The translations under genes were made by a program, and so were the position numbers. A model generated the notes under the pieces. The model was given only the letters and a program-made list of their open reading frames with translations. It was not told the origin of the DNA and searched no databases. 64,000 bases of DNA from an uncultured Acetatifactor sp. (GTDB lineage: Bacteria; Bacillota; Clostridia; Lachnospirales; Lachnospiraceae): the NCBI GenBank assembly GCA_910584235.1, contig CAJTZD010000001.1, forward strand, positions 1-64,000, in the 5' to 3' direction. Below, piece after piece: positions 52,381-61,139 of this stretch. Numbering within the stretch: position 1 is the stretch's first letter; each line of letters starts with the position of its first letter.

Positions 52381-53286
52381 ATGAAAAAAGAAAATAAAAA
52401 GCGTATTCCCGACAGGCTGTACTACTGGTTGATGGTACTGCCCGGCGCTATCTTCGTATTTCTGTTTAATATGCGGACGTGGCCGGGAATCCTGGGCGCT
52501 TTTCAGGATTTTGTTCCTGTAAAGGGCTGGTATGGCTCGGATTGGATAGGATTGACTAACTTCAAGATTTTTTTCAGGCAGCCCAACTGCTTTCAAATCA
52601 TCCGCAATACATTGGTTTTGGCTGTTGGAAAAATAGTGTTCGGCCAGTGTATGGCAATTCTCTTCGCGCTGATGTTAAATGAAGTCCGCAATTCCAAACT
52701 GAAGAAGACAATCCAGACCGTGACCTATCTGCCCCATTTCGTGTCCTGGGTTATCTTCGCCTCGATTCTAAGGTCGATTCTGGGCTCCACTGGACTGGTG
52801 GAGGGGCTGCTCAAGTCCTTTGGAATCGAGAATGTCTCCATCCTGGGGACGGCATCCATCTTCCCCGCTATCATGATTGCGACAGAAGTGCTCAAGGAGT
52901 TTGGCTGGAGCGCCATCATCTACCTGTCAGCCCTGACTGCAATCGACATGGGGCTGTATGAAGCCGCGGAAATAGACGGTGCCACTCGTTTACGACAGAC
53001 CATCCATGTGACACTGCCCGGCATCCGGCACATCATTGTCCTGAACGCGGTGCTGAGCCTGGGAGGGATCCTGAACGCCGGTTTCGACCAGATTTTCAAC
53101 ATGTACAATACCCTGGTCATGTCCACCGGGGACATTATCGACACCTGGGTCTACAGGCAGGGCTTAATCAGCTTCAATTACGGCGTGGGGACGGCAGTGG
53201 GGCTTTTCAAGAGCATAATCGCGCTGATTCTGACAGTCTTCGCTTACTGGGCGGCTGACAGATTTGCCGACTATAAGATTTTTTAG
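52381..53286 (+). CDS. Sugar ABC transporter permease (LplB-like)
   Basis: A 301-residue inner-membrane permease with about six helices. The ATPase-contact EAA loop is visible in YEAAEIDGATRLRQTIHVTLPG. The start at 52381 follows AGAGGGAG; the longer frame from 52351 has no site. It lies between the binding protein and the second permease, 10 bases from the latter. Together they form the membrane channel of the importer. Confidence 0.93.
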   Translation: MKKENKKRIPDRLYYWLMVLPGAIFVFLFNMRTWPGILGAFQDFVPVKGWYGSDWIGLTNFKIFFRQPNCFQIIRNTLVLAVGKIVFGQCMAILFALMLNEVRNSKLKKTIQTVTYLPHFVSWVIFASILRSILGSTGLVEGLLKSFGIENVSILGTASIFPAIMIATEVLKEFGWSAIIYLSALTAIDMGLYEAAEIDGATRLRQTIHVTLPGIRHIIVLNAVLSLGGILNAGFDQIFNMYNTLVMSTGDIIDTWVYRQGLISFNYGVGTAVGLFKSIIALILTVFAYWAADRFADYKIF

Positions 53287-53296
53287 GAGGGCGGCT

Positions 53297-54169
53297 ATGA
53301 AAAAGAAGATAACAAAAGGACATATCGTCATTGTGGCTGTATTGATTCTGCTCTCGCTGATTTGCCTCTATCCCATGTGGTACACGCTGATCGTGTCTTT
53401 CAGCGACAAAGCATATGTGGAGGGCGGGCAGGTGTGGATTCTGCCCATTGGGTTCAACCTGAAGTCCTATGGTAAGATTCTGGAAGACAAGGTATTCTTC
53501 AATGCCATATGGGTCTCGGTGAAGAGGGTGGTGGTGGGATGCAGCGTCAACATGCTGCTTCTGATCCTCACGGCATATCCCCTGTGCCTGCCTGGCAGAA
53601 AGTTTCCAGAGGGGAAGTTCTTCAAATGGTTTTTTATGGTAAATATGTTGTTCAACGGCGGACTGATTCCCAGCTATGTGCTGATGCGGCAGTACGGCCT
53701 GTTCGACAGCTTCTGGGCCATGATTCTGCCGGGGGCGCTTCCGGTCTGGAACATGATTCTGATGATGAATTTCTTCCGGAATGTACCCTATGAGCTCAAT
53801 GAGTCGGCTGCCATGGACGGGGGAAATCCTTTTCAGATATTGTTCCGGATTTATGTGCCCTTGAGCGTTCCGTCCCTGGCATGTCTCCTCCTGTTCCAGT
53901 TCGTGGGTCACTGGAACTCCTATTTTGACGGGCTGCTGTATATCAATGACGTGGCAAAGCAGCCGCTGCAGACCTACATTTATAACCTTTCCATGGTTTT
54001 GGATTTCACGTCAATGACCTCCGAGGAAATCATCTCGCTGGCGGAAACCTCGGATAAAACCCTGAACGCGGCAAAGGTTGTGGTGGCCATGGTGCCGATT
54101 TTATGCGTCTATCCCTTTATACAGAAATATTTTACCACAGGCATGACGCTGGGGGCCGTCAAAGGATAA
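53297..54169 (+). CDS. Sugar ABC transporter permease (LplC-like)
   Basis: A 290-residue permease of the carbohydrate uptake group (MalG/LplC type). Its EAA loop reads NESAAMDGGNPFQILFRIYVPLS, quoted in part. A TAGGAGGG site precedes the ATG. It completes the transporter and is followed by a structured leader of the ADP-ribosylglycohydrolase-family gene. Confidence 0.93.
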   Translation: MKKKITKGHIVIVAVLILLSLICLYPMWYTLIVSFSDKAYVEGGQVWILPIGFNLKSYGKILEDKVFFNAIWVSVKRVVVGCSVNMLLLILTAYPLCLPGRKFPEGKFFKWFFMVNMLFNGGLIPSYVLMRQYGLFDSFWAMILPGALPVWNMILMMNFFRNVPYELNESAAMDGGNPFQILFRIYVPLSVPSLACLLLFQFVGHWNSYFDGLLYINDVAKQPLQTYIYNLSMVLDFTSMTSEEIISLAETSDKTLNAAKVVVAMVPILCVYPFIQKYFTTGMTLGAVKG

Positions 54170-54194
54170 GCGGTTCTAAACTACCGGGCGGCTC

Positions 54195-54282
54195 TCGGAA
54201 TCTTTTGGCGGGAAATAGCGTTTTCCGATTTAGCAAAATCGGAATCTCAAAAAGCCCGGGAAATGTGGCTTAGAGATTCCGA
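54195..54282 (+). repeat. Imperfect direct repeat with competing hairpins upstream of the ADP-ribosylglycohydrolase-family gene
   Basis: CGGAATCT occurs at 54196-54203 and 54240-54247, and CGGGAAAT at 54209-54216 and 54257-54264, so an approximately 45-base unit is duplicated. The second CGGAATCT can pair either with TTCCGATT (hairpin 54223-54244) or with AGATTCCG (hairpin 54239-54282); both cannot form together. Confidence 0.55.
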
Positions 54283-54311
54283 AAGTATATTCATGAGAAA
54301 AGGAGATTATT

Positions 54312-55829
54312 ATGCAGCTTACGTTTAAGGAATACAAGGACAAGGTAAAGGCCTGCTGGCTGGGAAAAAATATTGGCGGAACCCTGGGAGCGCCCTTTGA
54401 GGGCTACCGCGGCGTCTATGATGTCACTTACTATACCCATGATCTTGCCAGGGGCGTCCTGCCAAACGATGACCTGGACCTGCAGCTGATCTGGCTCCAT
54501 GCCGCCGAACGGTATGGGAAGAGTCTGAATGCAGAAATCCTGGGAGAATACTGGATTTCTTATGTGACGGCAGACTGGTCGGAATACGGCGCGGGAAAGA
54601 ACAACCTGCGCTACGGCCTGATGCCTCCCATCTCAGGGTGGTACAAAAACCATAATAAAGATAGCTGCGGGTGCTTTATCCGAAGCGAATTATGGGCCTG
54701 CCTGGCGCCGGGACATCCGGAAATCGCGGTGCGCTATGCCTATGAGGACGCCATCTGCGACCATGCGGACGAGGGCATGTACGGAGAGATCTTCTGCGCA
54801 GCTCTGGAAAGCGCGGCTTTCGTGGAAAATGACAGGGCAAAGCTGGTGGAGGCCGCCCTGTCTTACATTCCCGGGGACTGCGCCATTGCGCAGGTAGTGG
54901 CCACAGTACAGGAATGCTATCAGAACGGGATCGGCTGGAAAGAAGCCAGAAAAGTAGTCTTGAATCGTTTCCCGGGCTCTTTCGGAATGGCGTTCGGGTA
55001 TAAAGACCAGGAGCCGGAGGCGGATGTGCCGGTTGGCAGGCTGGGCTATGACGCGCCCAGCAATATCGGCATCATGATGATCGGCTGGTATTATGGAGAG
55101 GGGGATTTTTCAAAAAGTATCTGCATAGCCGCAGGCTGCTGCGAGGACGGGGACTGCACTGCGGGAACATTGGGCTCTATTCTGGGCATCATCGGCGGTA
55201 CGGCTGTCATAGAGGAAAAATGGCTGCGCCCCATCGGAGACGAGATCAAGACATCTTCCATTGATATGACAAAGGGATGTCTGTCCATCCCCTGGACCGT
55301 CACTTCTCTAACAAAACGGGTGGCGGATCTGATGCCGGTCTTTATGCACGGCTATTGCACCATTGGAGAGGATGGGGCATTTGTGTTCGACCCGGTGGAC
55401 AGTATCTGTAAGAACACTGTCAATACAGGCTTCTTTAATACCTTTTCATTTTCGGAGGAGATTGCCGTCTCCCCGGTCAGGGTAAAAAAGGCAGGCTGCC
55501 TCTTCGATGTCCAGGTACTGTATGACGGCAGCTTGTCCATAAGAGAAAACCAGCCTAAGGAATTTCAGGTGAAGATAAAAAATCACCTCCACAGCCAGCA
55601 GTGGCTGGAATGCAGCCTGAAGCTCCCGGAGGGCTGGTCTGCAGCCCCCAGCAGCACTATGTGCATTAATGTGGATCAGAATCATGGCGGCTGCGCCGTG
55701 ACGGAGTTTTCTTTCACGATTCTGCCGCAGGCCATAACTCAGGGAAGATATGATCTATTACTGGAAATAAAATCCAATGGACGCCTGTCAAGGATGTTCC
55801 TTACACTGCCGCTGCTTGCTGGAGTTTAA
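54312..55829 (+). CDS. ADP-ribosylglycohydrolase-family protein
   Basis: A 505-residue protein. The N-terminal two thirds is an ADP-ribosylglycohydrolase fold with metal-site acids in LPNDDLDLQLIWL and DGDCTAGTLGSILGIIGG (the classical DDxD and GGDTD motifs in altered form). The C-terminal 150 residues are beta-rich and not part of the core family. Members found in sugar operons probably cleave N- or O-glycosidic bonds in nucleoside- or sugar-like molecules, not protein ADP-ribose. Here it is the last gene of the sugar-import group, so a catabolic hydrolase is the best guess. A GAAAAGGAG site precedes the ATG. Confidence 0.85.
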   Translation: MQLTFKEYKDKVKACWLGKNIGGTLGAPFEGYRGVYDVTYYTHDLARGVLPNDDLDLQLIWLHAAERYGKSLNAEILGEYWISYVTADWSEYGAGKNNLRYGLMPPISGWYKNHNKDSCGCFIRSELWACLAPGHPEIAVRYAYEDAICDHADEGMYGEIFCAALESAAFVENDRAKLVEAALSYIPGDCAIAQVVATVQECYQNGIGWKEARKVVLNRFPGSFGMAFGYKDQEPEADVPVGRLGYDAPSNIGIMMIGWYYGEGDFSKSICIAAGCCEDGDCTAGTLGSILGIIGGTAVIEEKWLRPIGDEIKTSSIDMTKGCLSIPWTVTSLTKRVADLMPVFMHGYCTIGEDGAFVFDPVDSICKNTVNTGFFNTFSFSEEIAVSPVRVKKAGCLFDVQVLYDGSLSIRENQPKEFQVKIKNHLHSQQWLECSLKLPEGWSAAPSSTMCINVDQNHGGCAVTEFSFTILPQAITQGRYDLLLEIKSNGRLSRMFLTLPLLAGV

Positions 55830-55896
55830 GGCAAGCATTCAAGTTGCCCCTCTTTGTTTTTGCACGAAAAAGCAAGTTTGCGATAAATAAAAAGAA

Positions 55897-55925
55897 TTGT
55901 GATTCATACAGATTCATGGTATGAT
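55897..55925 (+). promoter_or_regulatory. pepT promoter
   Basis: TTGTGA at 55897-55902, a 17-base spacer and TATGAT at 55920-55925. It covers the ATG at 55899, ruling that out as the pepT start. Confidence 0.65.
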
Positions 55926-56006
55926 TGGAATCAGATAACGCAGGAGGGCGCACTATCTCCAATGCTTAAGCCTGCGGGAATACCAGAAAAGAGAGGGCAA
56001 CAGAAC

Positions 56007-57245
56007 ATGTCAAAGACAATCGATTACTTTTTGCAGTACGCCAAAATAGACACCCAGTCCGATGAGACAACTGGCACATCGCCCAGCACGGAGAAGCAGC
56101 ACGACCTGGCAAAGCTCCTGGCCGAGCAGCTTAAGACCATCGGAGCCACGGAAATCACCTATGACAGGGAACACTGCTATGTATACGCAACTGTCCCGGC
56201 GTCAGAGGGCTGCCAGGACGCGCCGGTGCTGGGGTTCATCGCCCATATGGACACTTCCCCCGCAGTGTCCAACGCAAATACAAAGCCGAGAATTGTAAAA
56301 AATTATGACGGCGGGGACATCGTGCTGAACGAAGCTGAGAATATCGTGCTGAAAAGAGCCGATTTCCCGGACATGGCAGAGTATGTGGGACACGATCTGA
56401 TCGTGACGGACGGCACCACGCTCCTTGGCGGGGACGACAAGTGCGGCATCGCGGAGATCATGGCAGCCAGCGAATATCTGCTGCAGCATCCGGAAGTGAA
56501 ACACGGGAAGCTGCGCATCGGCTTTACGCCGGACGAGGAGATCGGAGAGGGAACAAAATACTTTGATGTAAAGCTGTTTGGCGCAGATTTCGCCTACACC
56601 GTGGACGGCCTGGGGTTCGGCGGCCTCCAGGCGGAGACTTTTAACGCGGCAGGCGCGAAAGTCACCGTGAATGGGCGTAGCGTCCATCCGGGAGATGCCA
56701 AGGGCAGGATGGTCAATTCCATCCTGGTGGCTTTTGAGTTCCAAAGCCTGCTTCCTGTATTTGAAAACCCCATGTACACCGAGGGCAGGGAGGGGTTCTT
56801 TCATCTGGACGGCATTCAGGGAACTGTTGACAGGACAGTGTCGGATTACATCATCCGAGACCATGACAGGAACCTGTTCGAGCGCAAGAAAGAGGTCTTC
56901 AGACAGTGCGCGGAATTCCTGAACCGGAAGTACGGCGAGGGCACCGCAGAAGTGGAGATGAAAGACAGCTACTACAATATGTGGGAAATGCTAAAGCCCC
57001 ATATGCATCTGATTGAAAATGCCTCAGAAGCTATCAGGGAACTGGGCGGCGAGCCGGTGGTGAGCCCCATCCGGGGCGGCACGGACGGCGCCAGGCTTTC
57101 CTTTGAGGGTCTTCCCTGCCCCAACCTCTGCAACGGCTCGGGCAACTGCCACAGCCGCTTCGAATTTGCAAGCGTGCAGGATATGGAGAAATCGACAGAA
57201 CTGCTTTTGAAGCTGGCGGTAAAGTATGGAGAGGTAAAGAGATAA
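56007..57245 (+). CDS. pepT: Peptidase T (tripeptide aminopeptidase)
   Basis: A 412-residue M20 dizinc aminopeptidase that releases the N-terminal residue of tripeptides in the cytoplasm. Metal and catalytic motifs are HMDTSP, GGDDKCGIAEI (bridging Asp), DEEIGEG (general base Glu) and the C-terminal GTDGARLS; the dimer domain has HPGDAKGRMVNS. The length is normal. The start at 56007 is chosen by AGAGAGGG upstream and by homologue length; the frame to 55899 contains the promoter. A terminator follows. Confidence 0.96.
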   Translation: MSKTIDYFLQYAKIDTQSDETTGTSPSTEKQHDLAKLLAEQLKTIGATEITYDREHCYVYATVPASEGCQDAPVLGFIAHMDTSPAVSNANTKPRIVKNYDGGDIVLNEAENIVLKRADFPDMAEYVGHDLIVTDGTTLLGGDDKCGIAEIMAASEYLLQHPEVKHGKLRIGFTPDEEIGEGTKYFDVKLFGADFAYTVDGLGFGGLQAETFNAAGAKVTVNGRSVHPGDAKGRMVNSILVAFEFQSLLPVFENPMYTEGREGFFHLDGIQGTVDRTVSDYIIRDHDRNLFERKKEVFRQCAEFLNRKYGEGTAEVEMKDSYYNMWEMLKPHMHLIENASEAIRELGGEPVVSPIRGGTDGARLSFEGLPCPNLCNGSGNCHSRFEFASVQDMEKSTELLLKLAVKYGEVKR

Positions 57246-57257
57246 AACGCTCTGCAG

Positions 57258-57290
57258 GAAAAAGGCCATCTTGTCAGGATGGTCTTTTTC
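57258..57290 (+). terminator. Terminator of pepT
   Basis: Arms GAAAAAGGCCATC / GATGGTCTTTTTC with one mismatch, T-rich tail. Confidence 0.7.
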
Positions 57291-57406
57291 ATTGTCCCAA
57301 TCCTTCATTGGCTTTGAAAAATATGAGGAAAAATTTTCAAAGACACCTGAATCAAATCCATAAATCCGCGACTTATAGGTGAAAGCTTTCAAAAGAGGAA
57401 ATTGGC

Positions 57407-59023
57407 ATGAAAAACGAATTTTTAAACTATACAGAGTATCTGTTCAATGCCGCTTTGGCAAAAAGCGCGAACCTGGCCGATGCGGAAGATTTGGCCCAGG
57501 AAACGCTGTTGGCTGCGCTCACCTACCAGGCACGGGGAGGGACGATTTCCAATATGCGCTCCTGGCTGCTTGCCACTCTTAATCACAAGTGGAACGATAT
57601 GCTCCGGCAAAAATACAGGCTCCCCATGGTCAGCATCGATATGGTTGCTGACGAAAGAGAAATGGAAGAGCCTGTGCCGGAGACTCCAAGCGCAGAACAA
57701 ATCCGACGGGAAGTGGCATATTTAGCAAAGCTTCAGAGAGAGGTGATTGTCCGGCATTATCTGCAAGGGCAGAATGTCCAGAGGATAGCCCATGATCTGG
57801 GCGTGCCGAAAGGAACCGTCTTAAGCAGGCTGTCTTCCGGCAGGGAACAGATGCGGAAAGGATTGAAGAAAATGGAACAGTACGAAAAACAGAGTTACAT
57901 TCCTGAACGATTGGACATCGGCATCCACGGTTGTCCTGGATTACATGGAAAACCCGGATCGCTGGTATCTGATGATCTCATGAAGCAAAACATCCTTATC
58001 ATTGCATATGATAAGCCTTTGGCTGTAGTGGATATAGCGAAAGCGCTGGGAATACCAACGCCGTATATTGAAAATGCAGTGGAGGATCTGGTGAAGTCGG
58101 AACTGATGCACCGCAACGGAAATAAAGTGTTTACTGACTTTCTAATCGTGTCGCCGGAGCAGATCCTGAAACGGTTGGACGAGGAGATTCTTCTTGCCGA
58201 GTCGCATTATAATGTCATCTGGTCATGTATGAAAGCATTGTTTGGGGAGCTGGAGCGACTGGAATGGTTTGACAGACTTGGTCTGCGGGAAAAGGAGAGT
58301 CTTCGGTACTATGCCATGCTGGACGTATTCTCGCGTGGAATTTACACGTCCATTGTAAATATCGTTGGGGAAAAGGAAGTCTATCCCAGCCGTCCGGACG
58401 GCGGCACCTGGATTGCAGTGGGCAACCGGTATCCCATGGATTTCGATTTCGGAAGTTATCGTTTCAGGCAGTATTGCTATGGCGGAGAGCGGAGAGCCAA
58501 CTGGGAAAATTTCCTGGGCTCAAAGTCCATTGAACTTCATGTGTATGATACCCAGCCGGACTTGAACCGATATGAGCACGGCCCTGTGGAAATCCATGAC
58601 GACAATCTGTGCAAGCTGCTCTACATCATACATCAGGGAATTCCCTGTGAGGCGACAGCGTTCGACCCGATGTTCATGGAAGATATTCCGCATCTGGCTC
58701 AGTGCGGCGTGCTGCAGTATGAACAGGGACGGCCGCGGACGGCTATTCCCATTGTCAGCAAAGCCCAGTATGGAGAACTGTGGAACCTTATTTTGACCTA
58801 TATGGATAAACTATCCCATATCCTGGAGAACCCTCTGCGCAAAGCATTTCCAAGGATGAAATTTCACATTCCGAGGCAATTGGAGGGACGCGTGGCAAAA
58901 CTGCGCCAGTATTCCTGTTACGCTATACCCATGACAGTTGTCAAAAAGGCCATTGCGGAGGGCGATTTTCTAAAAAATGTGGATTACCCCACGCCTCCGA
59001 TGGTGCTGGTAATTGAGCAATAA
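57407..59023 (+). CDS. Sigma-70 family (ECF-like) factor with a large C-terminal extension
   Basis: A 538-residue protein. Residues about 5-80 are sigma region 2 (DAEDLAQETLLAAL, MRSWLLATLNHKWNDMLRQK); about 105-150 are region 4 (REVIVRHYLQGQNVQRIAHDLGVPKGTVLSRL). A typical ECF factor ends near residue 180. Here residues about 195-240 look like a winged helix (VDIAKALGIPTPYIENAVEDLVKSELM) and the remaining 300 residues form an aromatic-rich domain I do not recognise, which could bind a ligand. No anti-sigma gene is adjacent. An AAGAGG site precedes the ATG. The layout suggests a one-component sensor-sigma factor; this is inference. Confidence 0.85.
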   Translation: MKNEFLNYTEYLFNAALAKSANLADAEDLAQETLLAALTYQARGGTISNMRSWLLATLNHKWNDMLRQKYRLPMVSIDMVADEREMEEPVPETPSAEQIRREVAYLAKLQREVIVRHYLQGQNVQRIAHDLGVPKGTVLSRLSSGREQMRKGLKKMEQYEKQSYIPERLDIGIHGCPGLHGKPGSLVSDDLMKQNILIIAYDKPLAVVDIAKALGIPTPYIENAVEDLVKSELMHRNGNKVFTDFLIVSPEQILKRLDEEILLAESHYNVIWSCMKALFGELERLEWFDRLGLREKESLRYYAMLDVFSRGIYTSIVNIVGEKEVYPSRPDGGTWIAVGNRYPMDFDFGSYRFRQYCYGGERRANWENFLGSKSIELHVYDTQPDLNRYEHGPVEIHDDNLCKLLYIIHQGIPCEATAFDPMFMEDIPHLAQCGVLQYEQGRPRTAIPIVSKAQYGELWNLILTYMDKLSHILENPLRKAFPRMKFHIPRQLEGRVAKLRQYSCYAIPMTVVKKAIAEGDFLKNVDYPTPPMVLVIEQ

Positions 59024-59055
59024 TGGGCTACACTAAGGCCGACTGCCTTAAACAG

Positions 59056-59090
59056 GGCTGCTCCGCAGAAATTTTCCGGAGCAGCCTTTT
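59056..59090 (+). terminator. Terminator after the sigma-factor gene
   Basis: Perfect stem GGCTGCTCCG / CGGAGCAGCC with four T. Confidence 0.75.
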
Positions 59091-59176
59091 AAAGTGGCTT
59101 CAAAACTTTAAAGTGATTTCAAAATCAGTTTCAAAAAGTCAGTTTCAAAAAACTATCATTCTGAGCAAGATTATCA

Positions 59177-59205
59177 TTGTAATGGATTAAGGAATCCGTT
59201 ATACT
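59177..59205 (+). promoter_or_regulatory. Promoter of the Hsp90-like ATPase gene
   Basis: TTGTAA at 59177-59182, a 17-base spacer and TATACT at 59200-59205. Confidence 0.6.
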
Positions 59206-59265
59206 AAAAGCAGACAGATGAATTAAGGAAGTTACCTTACTCTGATTGCGCTGAGGGATATGTAA

Positions 59266-59994
59266 ATGGAAAAACATCAATTAAGTTTTAGCACAAATGC
59301 CAAGCTGGAGAAATTGATAGGCAGGGAACTGATAACAAACAATATTATCGCGATTTTCGAATTGATCAAGAATTCATATGATGCCTTTGCGCATAGGGCG
59401 ACTATTAAGTTTGAAAACTTTCATATTACTTATGCGGATACACAAAAGAAAGGAGACGGAAATCGCGTCATATCTGATTTTGACTCCAAGATCGTAATAG
59501 AAGACGACGGCGTAGGCATGTCCTTTGAAGAAGTAAGGACAAAATGGATGGAGATAGGTACCACCAGTAAAGAAGATAAGTTTTTGGAAATATCTACCGA
59601 AGAAACAAATGACAAAAGAATCATGAACGGTGAAAAGGGAATCGGCCGATTTGGCACAGATAAACTGGGTTCCTTGCTGCATCTTGTAAGTATCGGAGAC
59701 GGCGGATATGAAAAAACAATAATAGATATTGATTGGAATCAGTTTGACGATCATACCATCACAATACAGGATGTGGCATTTGACTGCTTTGTTGAGCGTT
59801 TCACAAAACCTCAAAAGACGGGACTGACCTTGGAGATTAAGTCTTTGCGGGATGTATGGACGAAATCGGATGTTATAAAATTAAAAAGACAGTTGAGTAA
59901 ATTGATTTCCCCATTTTCACAGGAGCAGGATAAATTTAAAATATATTTAAATTACAACGGCCAAGGTCAGGAGCAAATTGAAAAATGGCAGTAA
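59266..59994 (+). CDS. Truncated Hsp90-like (GHKL) ATP-binding protein
   Basis: A 242-residue protein containing only the N-terminal ATP-binding domain of a family whose members usually run to 700 residues or more. ATP-site signatures are IFELIKNSYDAF (N box), DDGVGM (G1 box), and GEKGIGRFGTDKLGS (G2). The protein stops just after the domain, at NYNGQGQEQIEKWQ. Codon and base use is AT-rich, unlike its neighbours, pointing to horizontal transfer. Such ATPases occur in MORC-like and other defence modules. The region beyond the stop holds only broken frames, so this is likely the surviving head of a deleted gene. Confidence 0.7.
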   Translation: MEKHQLSFSTNAKLEKLIGRELITNNIIAIFELIKNSYDAFAHRATIKFENFHITYADTQKKGDGNRVISDFDSKIVIEDDGVGMSFEEVRTKWMEIGTTSKEDKFLEISTEETNDKRIMNGEKGIGRFGTDKLGSLLHLVSIGDGGYEKTIIDIDWNQFDDHTITIQDVAFDCFVERFTKPQKTGLTLEIKSLRDVWTKSDVIKLKRQLSKLISPFSQEQDKFKIYLNYNGQGQEQIEKWQ

Positions 59995-60069
59995 ATTAGG
60001 TGAGAATTTTAGAAAATCAGTTTTAAAAATGGTACTTACCTATATGATGAAATTTGGCGGGGATGAAGA

Positions 60070-60577
60070 ATGAATATATATGTGTATTGGAACACAAAAG
60101 ATAAGGACTGCAAAAAAATGAAGATTGCATTTTGAAATATCGAAATAGCCCTGATGAAAAATTTGAAGATTTTATTTTATTGGACAAGCAAGATGCACAT
60201 ATTCTGAAAAATAAGATTGTGTTAGCGTTTTGCTGTTCCAGTGCAAAAGAATTCGGAAAATATTGTGTTTCACCGGAGATTGGCTGTAAGGCATATGTGG
60301 GATTTGAGCATGATATTGTGTATGACAATGGAAGAGCGGAGAAGTCCAGAGGAGTGATATATGAATCGTAAAAATAGCTTTTATGAAGTCATTAAAGTAT
60401 GCGGTCAAAACAAAATGCAGTATAGCGGAATATCAAATAAAGCTGCTTCAATTAATGAGAAAAGAAGCAGCAAGAGTTATATTTGAGTCAGGGAATCATA
60501 CCTTAAATAACATGTATAGCGGTACAATTGAGGGTTTGCTAGCATTAGGCGATAAGAACGCCAAAATGTTCTCCTGA
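60070..60577 (+). pseudogene. Frameshifted remnant, unknown protein
   Basis: Three frames together read as one protein: MNIYVYWNTKDKDCKKMK from 60070, then KYRNSPDEKFEDF...IVLAFCCSSAKEFG...YVGFEHDIVY to about 60362, then IVKIAFMKSLKYAV...GLLALGDKNAKMFS to the stop at 60577. Two frameshifts are needed. The strand-Cys-Ser step (LAFCCSS) and the closing part resemble caspase/CHAT-like proteins seen near Hsp90-like ATPases, but I cannot prove it. It lies directly after the truncated ATPase, so both may be parts of one dead module. Confidence 0.5.
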
Positions 60578-60598
60578 TTTCGTACAAGCCGGAGATTT

Positions 60599-60880
60599 TT
60601 AGGTCAAGGAAGTAGTATCGTCTATAGAAAGGTGCTTGTAAAGCGAGTTCAAAAAGGATGCGGTACAGTGCAGTAAAGTCGTATTGCCAAATAGAATTTC
60701 CTTAAGCTCACTTTGATAATAAACCAAATCTATAGGTGCCAACTGTAGCGAGGAGGACTCCAGTATTAATGTGTTGATATAAGAAATTTCAGCTTCAATT
60801 TGTCTGATACACTGTTCTGCTTGATATATTAAACCGGATTCCTCTTGACATATTAGCTTGGAACATTTATATGAAATCAT
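60599..60880 (-). CDS. Small hypothetical protein
   Basis: A 93-residue minus-strand frame with a good AGGAG site 5 bases before the ATG, preceded by an A-run. The sequence is predicted largely helical (IYQAEQCIRQIEAEISYINTL) and ends in a hydrophilic tail. No family is recognised. It overlaps no other gene, and its AT-richness matches the surrounding decayed patch. The ribosome site makes it more likely real than chance. Confidence 0.45.
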   Translation of the reverse strand: MISYKCSKLICQEESGLIYQAEQCIRQIEAEISYINTLILESSSLQLAPIDLVYYQSELKEILFGNTTLLHCTASFLNSLYKHLSIDDTTSLT

Positions 60881-61139
60881 TATGACTCCTTTTTTATATA
60901 AGTATATGTCATGAAGAGCAGAGTTATACTTTTAAAAAAGAGAAATTACAGCCATGCTAAACGCTTCAAATCCTCCTACAAAAGAACCGATTACTAAAAG
61001 GTTTTTTGGAAAGTGGACATAAGGCTAATGCACATTGGAATAGATTATGAAAAGGAATATAAGCATCATCAAGAATGTTAAGGGAAACCAGATTGTCGTT
61101 GTAAACGATATCCCTTTTAAAGGAGAAAGTCAAGGGCAA

